Assembly (NCBI GenBank): GCA_963682025.1 | Contig: OY821519.1 | Coordinates: 112,581,764 to 112,645,763 of the forward strand | Direction of reading: 5' to 3' | From: Cordilura impudica | Taxonomy: Eukaryota; Arthropoda; Insecta; Diptera; Scathophagidae | DNA: 64,000 nt | Part shown: one piece after another, positions 23,985-34,612 of the stretch | How positions within the stretch are numbered: the stretch's first letter is position 1 | Layout: the number at the start of each line of letters is the position of its first letter | Notes under the pieces: generated by a model | What the model was told of the DNA's origin: nothing | Database searches by the model: none | Seen by the model: only the letters and a program-made list of their open reading frames with translations | Program-made: the position numbers and the translations under genes

Positions 23985-24450
23985 TCCAGTTTGTTACCTT
24001 TAAATGTAGAAGTAATAAATGTGAAGTTTGGGCACAATCGGATAAAGAAAAGTCGCGCCGGAAATCGATTGAAAATTTCAAGTGTGTTTATATGGGGAAA
24101 ATATGACTTTTTTGAGATTTTACGAAAATTTCGTTCTATAGTTTAACTTTTCCAACAACCTGTTGTTAGAATCGGGATCATTATTAAATTATCTTTTCAA
24201 AAAGCTATAAAACTTCAAAATCAAAGAAAGAGTCGCCAAGAAATAGCAAATGCCCAAGCCACTTTTGTGCCAAAAAAAAAACTAGGTCATAAAATTTGAT
24301 TTTTTCAACCTTGAGAAATTGATTAAAGCCATAATTTTTGTTTCGTCTACATACTTATAAGTAATCAGATATGGAGTATTGTTTTATTGCCACGTTGTTA
24401 ACCTATTGCGCATTGAGACCGAAAATTAGTAATTTTTTATAAAATTTTGA
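23985..24450. repeat. Fragment related to the 60-kb TIR element (F)
   Basis: Shares GATTGAAAATTTCAAGTG, GTATTGTTTTATTGCCACG and TTGTTAACCTATTGC with 60165-60420. TIRs are not visible here, so it is an internal fragment. Confidence 0.55.
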
Positions 24451-24528
24451 AAACTTCTGCTCCAATTTTAAAACATTTTCTTAAACAACTTGCAATAAGA
24501 AATGCTTTTCTTTAATTTTATATTATTA

Positions 24529-26297
24529 CTAGCTGTTTTTACCCGGTCTTGCCCGGGATAAAAAGGTATTTGACTTGAAAAATGGTTCACTATGCTTACC
24601 AGGCGCTGAGTACTTAGCCCCAATGAACAAATTCCCCAAGAAAATGAACTTTCTCACCAAAAATTTGTATGGGCAGTAATTCATTTTTTATTTCAATTAA
24701 AAATTTCTTGATTTTTTAATTTAGAAGTTTTTCATAAGATACTGGAAAAAAATGGTTCAAAAATAAGCTGTGAAACCGCTTTAAGTTTCTTTTTTAAGTT
24801 TATTTATAAACATCAACTATAACGGAATGGTGTGCAAATTAAACGAAACAGAACTTTTAAAAATTGAATTACTTCATTCAATAAGTGATCATCATTGAGC
24901 AGAAAAGTCAAATTCATAGAAGTTTCAACAATGAAAAATTATTGCGACGTTTAAACCGCAAGGTTTCTTTAATCAACTGCTTGTAGTATATGTGTGGTCT
25001 ATTTTGATCAACAGGTAATTGTTTCCCAAGTCGATAGTAAACTTGGCCTTGAATCTATTGAAGATTGATATTTTCAAAATAGTACGTTTCACGATCATCT
25101 AAATAAACATTAAAACAAACAAAAATAACTTGAACGTTGGCATAAAATTGTCCCGAATAATATTTGTCGCTCCGAATGAAGTCATTTGAAATCCGGAGTT
25201 ATACGCTTGTATGTTTGCCAGAAAATGCTTTGAAATTTGTGTGCTACCAGTTATCAAATTATGCAAGGGCTCCGGTGGTGGATTCAATTCTGGTAATTTA
25301 ACTTGTCCGTTTGAACAACACTATCCAGATACCTCATGTTTAAACTTAAATGCCTTGCAATGACTGCAAACAGTAGTCATTGGTCCAATTGAAACCTTGC
25401 TATGAGAAACGTAATCAAAGTCTACATCATAATTAAATGCAGCACGCTCCAAAGTACGTCGCACATACGGACATGGAGCTGGGTTTTGCAGAGCCCTACC
25501 ACGTGCCATGGCATTTCGAGCAGGCAAAGTATTATTTGCACGATGTTCGTCACTTTGAGATGCCCTAGATGCCGCAACATTTCTAGCATTACGTGATTGA
25601 CGCCCCAAATTACTGCGCGGACGTACCATTTTGTATTAAAAAATGTGGCTACCCCAATTAAATATGAAGTAATTGAAATTTTATTTATTTGCGAAATTCA
25701 AAAATTGAGACAATGCAATTATTAAGAATATAAATAGATCAGCTGATCATGAAATGTCAGTCATATCATGCACTCAAAAGCTAGCGACCTTGGAGAAAAA
25801 GTCCGTTACAGCATTACATGTATTTATATATTAGCTGTTTGATTTAATGTTTGAAATATCTGTTAAGTTAACATATAAGAAAGCTCATTGCTGTGCGTAA
25901 TGTATTTAAATATTTAAGTTTTTAGCGACGTGTTTTGTATGTAATTTATTTCATAGATCCCATGTGATTTACAATAGCTAAGTATATAAATTAATTATTA
26001 ATTATTAGTATTAAATTACTGGTTTGACTAAAATCGAATTGTAGTGAATTTAAAAACGTATTTAAGTTGTTCGAAATATTAACTGAAATATCTTCAAACT
26101 ACATGTTTTGAAATGAATGCAGTGTTCACTAAAATGGATATAACTCATTAACCAATACACATTCAGGGAGCGTTTATACATAAACACCTTGGTATTGACG
26201 TCGCTTTTCATATGAACTTTGCAGAAACGAAATCGGTTCACGCATTCCCGAGAACACCAATTACTAACACAATGCAACTTATTTTTATATATATAGA
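24529..26297 (-). mobile_element. Internally deleted Helitron with both termini
   Basis: On the minus strand it begins TCTATATATATAAAAATAAG (5' TC) at 26297. It ends CCCGGGCAAGACCGGGT, a hairpin, then AAAACAGCTAG at 24529. Insertion lies between A and T, as for Helitrons, with no target duplication. It carries only the N-terminal part of the Rep/helicase protein (24935-25629), so it is a deletion derivative. Confidence 0.7.
24935..25629 (-). pseudogene. Helitron Rep/helicase N-terminal region
   Basis: Starts MVRPRSNLGRQSRNARNVA at 25629. It continues to the zinc-like block TTVCSHCKAFKFKHEVSG, a TAG stop, then CCSNGQVKLPELNPPPEP, FLANIQAYNSGFQMTSFGA, FMPTFK, and (after a shift) IQGQVYYRLGKQLP with IYYKQLIKETLRF. 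This is the conserved start of Helitron-like replication proteins, upstream of the HUH nuclease motif, which is absent. The TAG replaces one residue in HEVSGxCC. Confidence 0.8.
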
Positions 26298-26779
26298 TAT
26301 TTATTTTATATTTCATATTTCGCATTTTCATTTTTAAGGACCACTCTAGTACACATGCGATGGAGGCAAGTCGCAACATAAGGAGAACTTGCAGCTGTTA
26401 ATTTGGATCTTCTGGCCATCTTCCTCTACCTCAAGAATATACTCCATGATTCTTTTATTGAATGCCTATTTGAGTGCTTATCTCTGGGCTGTGTGAATTT
26501 TGCCGGTGGAGCTACTCAAATCGCCAATGGCATAACATAGTTCGCCCATTGCTGGTTTTTCGCAATATTATCGTAAGAAGTAAGAAGTTTTCTCTTCATT
26601 GTTTGTACCTTCAGATTTACCTTTTGCATGTTACCACTTTAAACTAGTTTTATCTGCTGGGTTTCTGGTTTACTTCCATGTCCTTCTTAAATTTCTTTAA
26701 TTATATTCAGCAGATATAATTGCATTATTTCGATAACTAGTAGGTACTGTTGTTTGTTTCATGTTAGCTTAATGCTTCC
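26298..26779. other. No recognisable gene
   Basis: Lies between the Helitron and the jockey-type LINE. It may be the eroded 3' continuation of the LINE on the minus strand, but no motif supports that. Confidence 0.35.
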
Positions 26780-26789
26780 TTCTATCTAG

Positions 26790-26950
26790 TATCTAAAAGA
26801 ATTTTTATCAGTTTTGTTTGTACATTTCGTTAGCTGGTAAATAATTGGCATTATAATTTACTAATAGAACTGAATGATCGGAATTTAATTCATCAGTTTC
26901 TGAGATATCTAAATAATTATTAGTAATGCCTCCAGTAGATAGAAAGAGTA
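26790..26950 (-). pseudogene. Jockey ORF2 endonuclease, C-terminal piece
   Basis: The minus strand reads GITNNYLDISETDELNSDHS then VLLVNYNANYLP. This matches the KGI...LSSDHSPVL end of the APE-type endonuclease of jockey elements, with the catalytic SDH kept. It continues the piece at 27480-27760 across the mini-me insertion. Confidence 0.6.
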
Positions 26951-26955
26951 ATTAT

Positions 26956-27471
26956 TATTCCCTATACCACTATGTGGTCAAGGTATAATGACTTTGTGCT
27001 GATGTTTGTAACTACCCAAAATATTTAACCAAGACTAATTTTTTATTATACCGATCGAATCATAACCACTTTCTGAGTAGATTTAGCGATGACCGTACAT
27101 CCGTCTGTCCGTCCGTCTGTCTGCGTGTCCATGTAAACTTTGTAATCAAACTACAGGTTGTAAATATGAATTTATTTTGATGAAAGCTGTAAAAATCGAT
27201 TCATGTTCAGACCTATTCCCCATACAAATGACCCCTACGTGCCATAATATCCAAATTATTACATAGTTTTCGGTCAAATTGAGTCTGTGTATGTTTATTA
27301 TATCCATTTATCAAATTTGGTTCGTATATATTTTTGCAAAAAATAATTGGCCTTACCAAATATGGTCAGAATCATATTAATATAACATCCTATATGAATA
27401 TTTTCATATCCGAAGGCAAACAAAATTAATAACAATGCCACTCAAATTTGGTTTATGCTTATTTTCTCTAT
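26956..27471 (+). mobile_element. mini-me-like family A copy 7 (internally deleted)
   Basis: Head CCCTATACCACTATGTGGTC, (GTCY) at 27100-27130. The middle is shortened, and it ends at GGTTTATGCTTATTTTCTCT without the terminal palindrome. Confidence 0.75.
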
Positions 27472-27479
27472 CGAATTGC

Positions 27480-27850
27480 ATGGGATAAATACAAACGTTT
27501 CTGGTGTCACATTTAATTTCTATTCCAGCAGCTTGAATATGGGTTTTTATAGTTTTCAAGTAAAACGTATTTTAGAGAGGATTTAACTAAAATAGAAGAG
27601 CCAGCATGTGCTTTGTTATCCGGATAATTACATGAAATGACATTGTAACCATTTATTTTGAAATATGTTGTATAAGTGAAATGAGTCTGTGATATTAGAT
27701 ATACATCGATACTCTTAAACGTACTTTTATTTTCATAATTTTGAAATAAGCATAGTTACCATATTGAGAAGATTAGTTAACATAGCTTCAATTCTCTCCA
27801 TAGAGTTATTGTTGTTATTACTTTCGCTTGAATTTTGTAGTGTTTCAAAA
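27480..27850 (-). pseudogene. Jockey ORF1 C-terminus and ORF2 endonuclease start
   Basis: On the minus strand: NSSESNNNNNSMERIEAMLT then NLLNMVTMLISKL stop is an ORF1 C-terminus. After a short gap IDVYLISQTHFTYTTYFKIN then GYNVISCNYPDNKAHAGS and ILVKSSLKYVLLENY is the start of the ORF2 endonuclease (canonical ISETHFT, with E changed to Q at the metal-binding Glu). Nuclease activity is therefore lost. Confidence 0.7.
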
Positions 27851-27932
27851 CAGGATTACTTGTTGTGATATTAAGCTTCCTATGGTCGTCCTAAGCAGGA
27901 ATAATTAAAACAAATATGCTGTAATTTTGTTT

Positions 27933-27983
27933 TCTGTCTGCGACGTTTCGACACTATGGTTGGTGTCCTCATCAGGCGTCTAA
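27933..27983 (-). ncRNA. Hammerhead ribozyme motif (minus copy)
   Basis: Minus strand: CTGATGAG (27975-27968), stem II GACAC/GTGTC with loop CAACCATA, then GAAAC and GTC. One unpaired G sits between CTGATGA and the stem, as in related metazoan motifs. Stem III would be the minimal AC/GU type, usually active as a dimer. Confidence 0.65.
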
Positions 27984-28040
27984 TTTTATTTAATAATAAT
28001 TAAGAATATACATTTATTATCACTTTAACAAATTTATGCG

Positions 28041-28075
<35 letters not shown>

Positions 28076-28365
28076 AATAATTGTTACCTTAATAGTATTA
28101 TTACACACTTAATCTAAATTTTACATTTTAATTTTATTTATTAAGTACTAAATTGTACGTGTTACTAATGTGATCACTGTCTTCTTTAATGTTTACTGTT
28201 TTGTCAATATGTTTCTTAATATGCAAACTTTCAAGTGTCAAACAGTAAACATTAAAGAAGACAGTGATCACATTAGTAACACGTACAATTTAGTACTTAA
28301 TAAATAAAATTAAAATGTAAAATTTAGATTAAGTGTGTAATAATACTATTAAGGTAACAATTATT

Positions 28366-28396
<31 letters not shown>

Positions 28397-28455
28397 TTCG
28401 CATAAATTTGTTAAAGTGATAATAAATGTATATTCTTAATTATTATTAAATAAAA

Positions 28456-28506
28456 TTAGACGCCTGATGAGGACACCAACTATAGTGTCGAAACGTCGCA
28501 GACAGA
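28456..28506 (+). ncRNA. Hammerhead ribozyme motif (plus copy)
   Basis: CTGATGAG at 28464-28471, stem GACAC/GTGTC with loop CAACTATA, GAAAC at 28490-28494 followed by GTC (predicted cleavage after 28497). The core residues CUGAUGA and GAAA are intact. It differs from the minus copy only in the loop. Self-cleavage is predicted, not shown. Confidence 0.65.
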
Positions 28507-28739
28507 AAACAAAATTACAGCATATTTGTTTTAATTATTCCTGCTTAGGACGACCATAGGAAGCTTAATATCACAACAAGTAATTACAATCACTGGTCAT
28601 TAGGAACATATCAAAACAAAACAGGATTGTTTGTTATTGTTTCTGTATTGGTGGTCGTTGGAAAAGTTATTATTTAGTTAAATAATTATCTATTATTTAG
28701 TTCAGGGAAATCATTATATTTTTCAGAATAATTAGCAGT

Positions 28740-28985
28740 ATGACCATGTGTCTTAAATCCATTGTGCAATCTCCTTTAAATCACCTTTTTGTAAATTTAA
28801 CATCGCCAATAGTTCGCAGTATGATCTTTTAAACAATGAACACATCGTGCTGGTTGATTAACATTTTTATTGTGTTTTGCTGCAGGGTTACTTAGTCCAC
28901 TTTTCAGACATTCAAATGGCTTCTTGCAATACGCTGTTGTAAGCCCAAAAAGCTGTACTAATTCTGTGTTTCTTTTTTTTTTTGG
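28740..28985 (-). pseudogene. Jockey ORF1 (Gag-like) zinc-knuckle region
   Basis: Minus strand: LFGLTTAYCKKPFECLKSGL then QPARCVHCLKDHTANYWRC, i.e. C-x2-C-x4-H-x5-C in the final knuckle, followed in another frame by GFKTHGHTANYSEKYNDFPE. This resembles the RNA-binding zinc knuckles of jockey-clade ORF1p (canonical HTANYRGC). An earlier Cys has become Gly or Ser. Confidence 0.7.
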
Positions 28986-29235
28986 TGCCTCAGCATTACC
29001 AATAGCATTGGTAATATGTGCATTAGGGCTATAACCAAATTTTTCACCACGCTCGCCACCACGAGGTGAGCAGTTATGTTTTATTAACGAAAAACATTAT
29101 CTTGGGTTATAAGTTATTTTATCTCATATCATAAAAAGTTATTTAACTTCATATAGAATGGTTACATTACTAAGAAAAAAAAACAACAATATTATAGCAT
29201 CCTTTAATTACACTGGTCAACAAATTTAAAAAAAA

Positions 29236-30041
29236 AAACAAGTAAGAAAATTATAGTCGGTCTAGCCCGATTATACGATACCCTATACCATGGTTAAGAT
29301 ACCCTATCTCTTCGGTCCAACTAATTGGATATAGCAAATAAGCATACATCAAATTTGAGTGGCATTTTTATTAATATTTTTCGGTGCAGATATGAAAAAA
29401 AAGTTCATATCGGACACTATATTTATATGGGGACTAGTTCGAAAAATGAACCGATCATGACCATATATGGTAAAGTCACTTGTACTTTGAAAAAATATAT
29501 ACAAACCAAATTTAAAAAAAATCTGTGCAATATTTTTGTTTTTTAATAGATTTAAGTGAAGATCTGGAAGCAGCTCTGTATGGGGCCTATGACTAAGAAT
29601 TTTCCTATAGGGAGTATTTTTGAACTACTGATTAATAGATGTAATAAACACATAAAACCCAATTTGACTGAGATCTATATGATAATTTGAAACTTATGGC
29701 AATTTATGTCGATTTCATAGGGGTCATTTGTATGGGGGCTAGGTCTGAACATGGACCGATTCTCACCGATTTCAATAGCGTTCATTCCATGGCTGATAGA
29801 AGCTTATATACCAAATTTCATCAAAATATATTCATATTTGCGACCTGTAGTTTGATTACAAGCTTTACATGGACACACAGACGGACGGACGGACGGACGG
29901 ATGGACATTGCTATTTCGATTCAAAAAGTGATTCTGAGTCGATCGGTATAATTAAAGATGGGTCTAGGACGAATATTTTTGGTTGTTACAAACAGCAGCA
30001 CAAAGTCATTATACCCTATACCACTATGTGGTTTGGGTATA
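29236..30041 (-). mobile_element. mini-me-like family A copy 8 (full length)
   Basis: Starts AAACAAGTAAGAAAATTATA, GTCGGTCTAGCCCGA; GGAC microsatellite at 29882-29905; ends at the imperfect palindrome ACCCTATACCACTATGTGG with GGGTATAATGAC beyond. Among the best preserved copies. Confidence 0.85.
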
Positions 30042-30199
30042 ATGACTGCAGAAAAGAAGCATGCTTTTTAACTAATCTGGGTGCACTTAATTCGAATCTG
30101 GCATAAAAAATGGGATATCATGTCTTGTTAATTTTTTAACGCATGCTGGCAATACTGTAAAACAGTTAATACTGACACCACAATTTCGCAATTATTAAT

Positions 30200-30735
30200 A
30201 CAAGCAGATTCCAGCCCTCGAAATTCAAGTGCAAATTCTAGAAAATTTCATGTTTTCATTAAATAAAGAGCCTAAAGGTATGTTAATGAATTATAGCCAA
30301 CGCAAAAATCAACACAAAAAGCCAACTCATTTTTATTACAAACACATTAAGACCCAGTTTTTGAGATATCAGTTAAACCTAGTTTTGTTAAACCCAGAAT
30401 TTATTCATCAATTCCCTTATGAATTTGGACAAGTCCGAAAGAATTAATTCTCGGTTTAACTAAACTAGGTTTAACTGACATCTCAAAAACTGGGCCTAAA
30501 AAGATTTAATAAACATACACATAATATTGTATAAATTTATGTATGTGCTAGTAGCAATTTTAAATGCAATTTACTCAAAATAAATGAAAAAATTTAAAAA
30601 TCTGTAAATCTGCAAAACGGCTTAAAAGAAATACTTTTCAAATAATATACGCTTGGTCAAAATCGGGATAAAGCGGTAGAACAAAACATCGGTCACAAGA
30701 AATCGCATAGCCTATTAATATTATAGATGACAGAA
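30200..30735 (-). mobile_element. Helitron-like family D copy 4, with MITE insertion
   Basis: Shares GCAAATTCTAG near its start and ATCGGTCACAAGAAATCGC near 30690 with copy 1 (10445-10805). It is interrupted by a 146-bp hairpin MITE at 30351-30496 that copy 1 lacks. Confidence 0.65.
30351..30496. mobile_element. 146-bp Harbinger-type MITE with TAA duplication
   Basis: TIRs of about 35 bp: GACCCAGTTTTTGAGATATC versus (inverted) GGCCCAGTTTTTGAGATGTC. TAA flanks both ends (30348-30350, 30497-30499). The related uninterrupted copy at about 10643 shows CACATTAACAAATTTAAT, so the empty site is visible in the same window. A 3-bp TWA duplication fits PIF/Harbinger. Confidence 0.75.
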
Positions 30736-30777
30736 GCCCACATTCATTCTAAATCTTCATAATAGTAGCATTTAAGC

Positions 30778-32320
30778 ATGTCAGGAAGATCGTGTGTTAC
30801 TGATTCAAGCTATTTTTGCTTTGTTTGTGGTGAATATTTGGTTGGAAAAAGAGGATATGCAATATCAGAATCATTAAAATATGCATGTTTACATTATTTT
30901 GGTTGTGCTGTCAGAAACTTGGGCAAACCGTGCACACCAACGATGTTTTACAATAGTTGCAGAACTGTTTTATACAAGTGGTCAAATGGCAAGAAGATTT
31001 ATTTCGATTTTTCAATTCCACTACCAAGGGAAAAGTCAAGTAACCACCAGACCGATTGTTATTTCTTTTTAACAAAAGACGCTGCATTCAATATGAAAAA
31101 TCGAAAAATATTACTTACGAGAATGTCCCATCGGTTTGCAAATCAGTTCAATGTCCTCCAGATGATCTATTTACCAGTCATTCCCACTGCTACGAGCAGT
31201 GAGTTTGTACAAGGCTGATGATGAACGCCATTTAGTGACTCAAGCTGAGCTGATTTACATTTAACGAAGCAGAATTACTAGCTTCACGCATGCAGCAGTG
31301 GAAACATCTTGCAGTTGGGACAAAAGTAACAATCAATAGAAATGAAAGCTTGGAATTGGCTGCATATTTTAAAAAGAAACACTCTATACCATACTGTACT
31401 GATGTTGATGGTTTATTTCAAAAAATGAACCAGCCAAATGACAAAACTGAATGGAGATTAATTACTGATGGCTCTAAGTACTGTTTAAAAGCTCTTCTTT
31501 TTCATAATGGGAATGAAAAAACATCTATACCAATTGCTCGTGCCTTTAATACAAAGGAAAATTACGAATCAATGACTGAAATTTTGACATTACTCAAATA
31601 CAAAGATCATAAATGGAAGATTTGTGGTGCCCTTAAGGTGTGTGATTTAAATTTCCTTGTATCTATAGTATAGACCACCATCGTAAATAACTGTAAATTA
31701 ATCTGTTTCAGGTCATTGGGTGGTTGACTGGTATGCAAATAGGTTTTAAAAAATATTGTTGTTTCCTTTGTCTATGGGATAGTCGCGCTACATGTCATCA
31801 TTACATCAGAACAGAGTTGCCAAAAATAACTGAGTATTCACCAGGAAAACAAAATATTTTAATTAAACCTGCACATAAAATTGGGCCTTTTTAAGAATTT
31901 TGTCAAGGCTCCGTATAAAGATGGTGCAGCATTTAAACATCTGTTAGCGGTTTTTCCTAAATTTCATATGCTAAAATCAAAGAAGGCATATTTGTTGGCC
32001 CTCAGATCAGGAAGCTATTGAATGATGACAATTTTTCACAATGTTTATTGGAGAAAGAATATGCAGCCTGGAAATATTTCAAGAGCATCGTGGACGGTTT
32101 TCTCGGAAACAATAAGAGCGAAAACTACAGACAAACTGTTGCTGAATTGAAAAATTATCACGAAATAGGTGCACGAATGTCATTCAAATTGCATTTCCTT
32201 CATTCGCGTTTAGATTAACAAGATGAAATTGAAAGAAATTATCAAGGATTTTGGGACAAAAGCAAGCTGGGAGGTTATTGCTGGACTCTAATACGTGAAA
32301 CCGAACCAACAAAATAAAAA
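30778..32320 (+). pseudogene. Insect transposon-associated gene of unnamed family, with intron
   Basis: A broken gene resembling a large family of uncharacterised insect and cnidarian proteins that behaves like a transposase family. It has an N-terminal Cys-rich segment (SYFCFVCGEYLVGKRGYAIS), then DVDGLFQKMNQP, WRLITDGSKYCLKALLFHNG, a 74-bp spliceosomal-type intron (31638-31711, GT..AG), and VIGWLTGMQIGFKKYCCFLC with LWDSRATCHHY. Next come FKNFVKAPYKDGAAFKHLL and SFKLHFLHSRLD, and near the end YQGFWDKSKLGGYCWTLIRE. The usual segment between LHSRLD and YQG is deleted and several frameshifts and stops occur. Reaction unknown. Confidence 0.7.
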
Positions 32321-32696
32321 CGACGTTCAAATAATGCCATTTACTTCAGAAAATTCATTGATTTTTAAACAAACTGATGATTTTTTATGTAAAAAACGAA
32401 CAAAAACATTTTTTTTTTTGTATCTCGAAAGCCTATCACGTCAGGTTTTTGAGATATAAAAAAACCAATTACAGATTCGAATTTAGCCCACCAAATTACA
32501 ATAGGAAAGATATTTGGTTGCTCCAGTCCAAAACCTTGTTGGCTAGTGTTATTATTGTAGGATAAAAATTGTAAGTTTAAAGCAGTAAAAGCGTATTCCT
32601 TCGTAATTTTCAATGCTCTGTTCCACTGTAGTATGCCAATCTTAATATTTTCAAAAATTTAAAAAAGTTATAGCCCTAATATGTAACCTTAAATAC

Positions 32697-32760
32697 ACCT
32701 ATCCCTCGATTTATACGATAGATGCGTTCCTGGAAAAATCGTGTAAACCGAAGGTGAAAA
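32697..32760. repeat. Tigger/pogo-type TIR
   Basis: CACCTATCCCTCGATTTATA after TA matches the inverted ends of the small element at 40765-40852. It lies downstream (3') of the minus-strand Tigger transposase remnant. Confidence 0.55.
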
Positions 32761-33174
32761 TATTTGTATGGAAAATCGTGTAAATCGTGTAAAAGATAAA
32801 AACAAGAATTAATTTAAAATTTTGTTTATAAAATTCATTTACTTCAGCGTTAATTAAATAACATAAAATCAATACATTTACAAAGTAAGAACTATTCAAA
32901 GAAATTTATAAAACAAAAATAAATTAAATCATAAAAATTCAAAACATTTACAAAGTTACAAGTTTTCAAAGCAATTCATGAAACAAAAAAATCAAAATCT
33001 TAAAAAATCAATATGTATATGTAGTCCATTAAAAAAAAAAAACTGTCTTCCACTACTAACCGTATATGTTTGGTGGGCGACAAATCACTTTCATTACTAG
33101 ATGAAATTTCTTCCGTTTCCGGTTCGATACTTGTTAAATTGGAGATAATATCGTTTCGTGGACATTTGTAAAAG

Positions 33175-34610
33175 TAATTTGAGTTGATTTATTGTTTAAA
33201 TCCTTACAAACCTTCCGATATTGTGCTAATCCCTGTGTAATGGAATGCGACGGCTCTTTCAATATTCTGGTCATGTTTTAAAAATGGTTTCCCAGTTTTC
33301 GACCTAACTCAAGCCCTTCGAATATATTTTTCGTTCTCAGCGCTACTGATTCTGCATCTCCTTCATCGGAATCGTCATTTTTTTCGGTCACCAAATTCAC
33401 TAAATCTTCAACATCTACCTCTTTATTTATCATTAATTCATCAATATCACCTGCATAAAAGCCTTCTCCTCCCACCGCACATGCCAACTGAATTATGTCA
33501 GAATATTCAGGATCCAACGATTGACAAGATAAAGCATTTTCTCATACATCTGGCCACAAATTTTTCCAACATCCTTTGAGCGTTGATTTCCTGATTTCAA
33601 CATAGGCCAAAGCGACATGCTTTACGCAATCTAATATCGTAAATTTTTTTCAAGCGTTCATTACTGTTAAAGATTCTTCATTTTGGATATGATATAAAAT
33701 ATACTTGAACGATTGTTTGATATACAATGCTTTAATGTCGATATTATTTCCTGATCTAGGGACTGCAACAAGGAGGTCGTGTTTTTGGTAGAAATATAAC
33801 TTGCATGTTGTAAGTCTTGTGGATGTCCTGGAGCATTGTCAATTGCCAGAAGCACTTTAAATGGCAGTCCCTTTTTGTTTAAATACCGGTTTGTACCTGG
33901 AACAAAAATATTATGAAACCAGTCACTACAAACAGTGGCCATAACCCATGCCTTTTTATTTGCCATCCAATATACGGGCAAGTTGTCTTTATTAATCTTT
34001 TAAACGCACGTGGTGTTTCAGATTTGTGAATAACAAGTGGCTTCATAATGTGATCGCCGGAAACGTTGAAACAAAACAGAATAGTTATGCGATCATTACC
34101 AGCTTTGTATCCACTTGCAATTTTATTAGATTTTGATATAAAAGTCGGCTGCGGCATTTTTTTCCAAAGGATCCCCGATTCGTCTGCATTGAACACTTGA
34201 TCAGTAGTGTATGAGTTGGTAGCAATAATATCAGAGAATATTTCGGGATATTTTTTAGCAGCATCTGTATCAGCGGAAGCTTGTTCACCCTTTAACTTCA
34301 AACTGTGTAAGGAATGTCTTTGCTTAAATTTTTCAAACCAATCATGGCTTGCCCAAAACGATGTTTTTTGTAATTTATGACGTGGATGGTAGCCGATCAT
34401 TTAGTTTTTCATAAATCCGTAAAGCTTTATTTGTTATAGCATTGGTATCAATTGGAATTCGCTTTTGAGTTTGATCTTCTATCCAGATCATTAAAGTATT
34501 TTGTACTCAAGCTCGACTTAGTTCCAGCTGCGACACTTTTTCTGATAAGGATATCATTTCTTTATAGATCTTATTGTAGCTTCGTGAATAGAAAAAATTT
34601 TAGAAACTGT
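33175..34610 (-). pseudogene. Tigger/pogo (DDD) transposase remnant
   Basis: Minus-strand order: STVSKIFSIHEATIRSIKK and LSEKVSQLELS (N-terminal HTH region), WIEDQTQKRIPIDTNAI, SFWASHDWFEKFKQRHSL then KGEQASADTDAAKKYPEIF, DQVFNADESGILWKKMP (first Asp), RITILFCFNVSGDHIMKPL, MPVYWMANKKAWVM, KVLLAIDNAPGHP (second Asp), TTSLLQSLDQEIISTLK (third Asp; canonical PLDQGVI), and an acidic C-terminus (GDIDELMINKEVDVEDL). All three catalytic Asp survive, but frameshifts at about 33980 and 33660 and an N-terminal interruption by the foldback at 34.6 kb inactivate it. Confidence 0.85.
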
Positions 34611-34612
34611 TG

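Larger units (their letters stand above)
27858..28616. mobile_element. 759-bp hairpin element with paired hammerhead motifs
   Basis: Two nearly identical ~346-bp arms (27858-28203 and about 28238-28585) in inverted orientation around a ~35-bp spacer. Each arm has a poly-T/poly-A run and one hammerhead-type motif. The identical 12-mer CAAAACAGGATT flanks the insertion (27846-27857 and 28617-28628) and is probably a target-site duplication. The sequence type (CTGATGAG...GTGTCGAAACGTC) is characteristic of Penelope-like retroelement ends. No RT is present. Confidence 0.8.
26780..29060 (-). mobile_element. Jockey-type LINE remnant carrying two insertions
   Basis: Minus-strand order: ORF1 zinc-knuckle region (28985-28740), ORF1 C-terminus (about 27850-27775), ORF2 endonuclease start (27760-27480) and endonuclease end (26950-26790). 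A 759-bp hairpin element (27858-28616) interrupts ORF1 and a mini-me copy (26956-27471) interrupts the endonuclease. RT is missing. Confidence 0.65.

Noticed and set aside
25402..25596. Plus-strand ORF opposite the Helitron
   Set aside because: Antisense to the conserved Helitron N-terminal region; the minus strand carries the motifs.
27933..28506. Rho-independent-like terminator or CRISPR-like repeat in the hairpin
   Set aside because: Eukaryotic context, long arms, poly-A tracts and hammerhead cores explain the symmetry better.
29325..30106. Repeated small ORFs such as those in 29.3-30.1, 15.5-16.1 and 47.8-48.4 kb
   Set aside because: They all lie within mini-me-like family A copies, occur on both strands, and differ between copies by frameshifts; shadows of a non-coding repeat.
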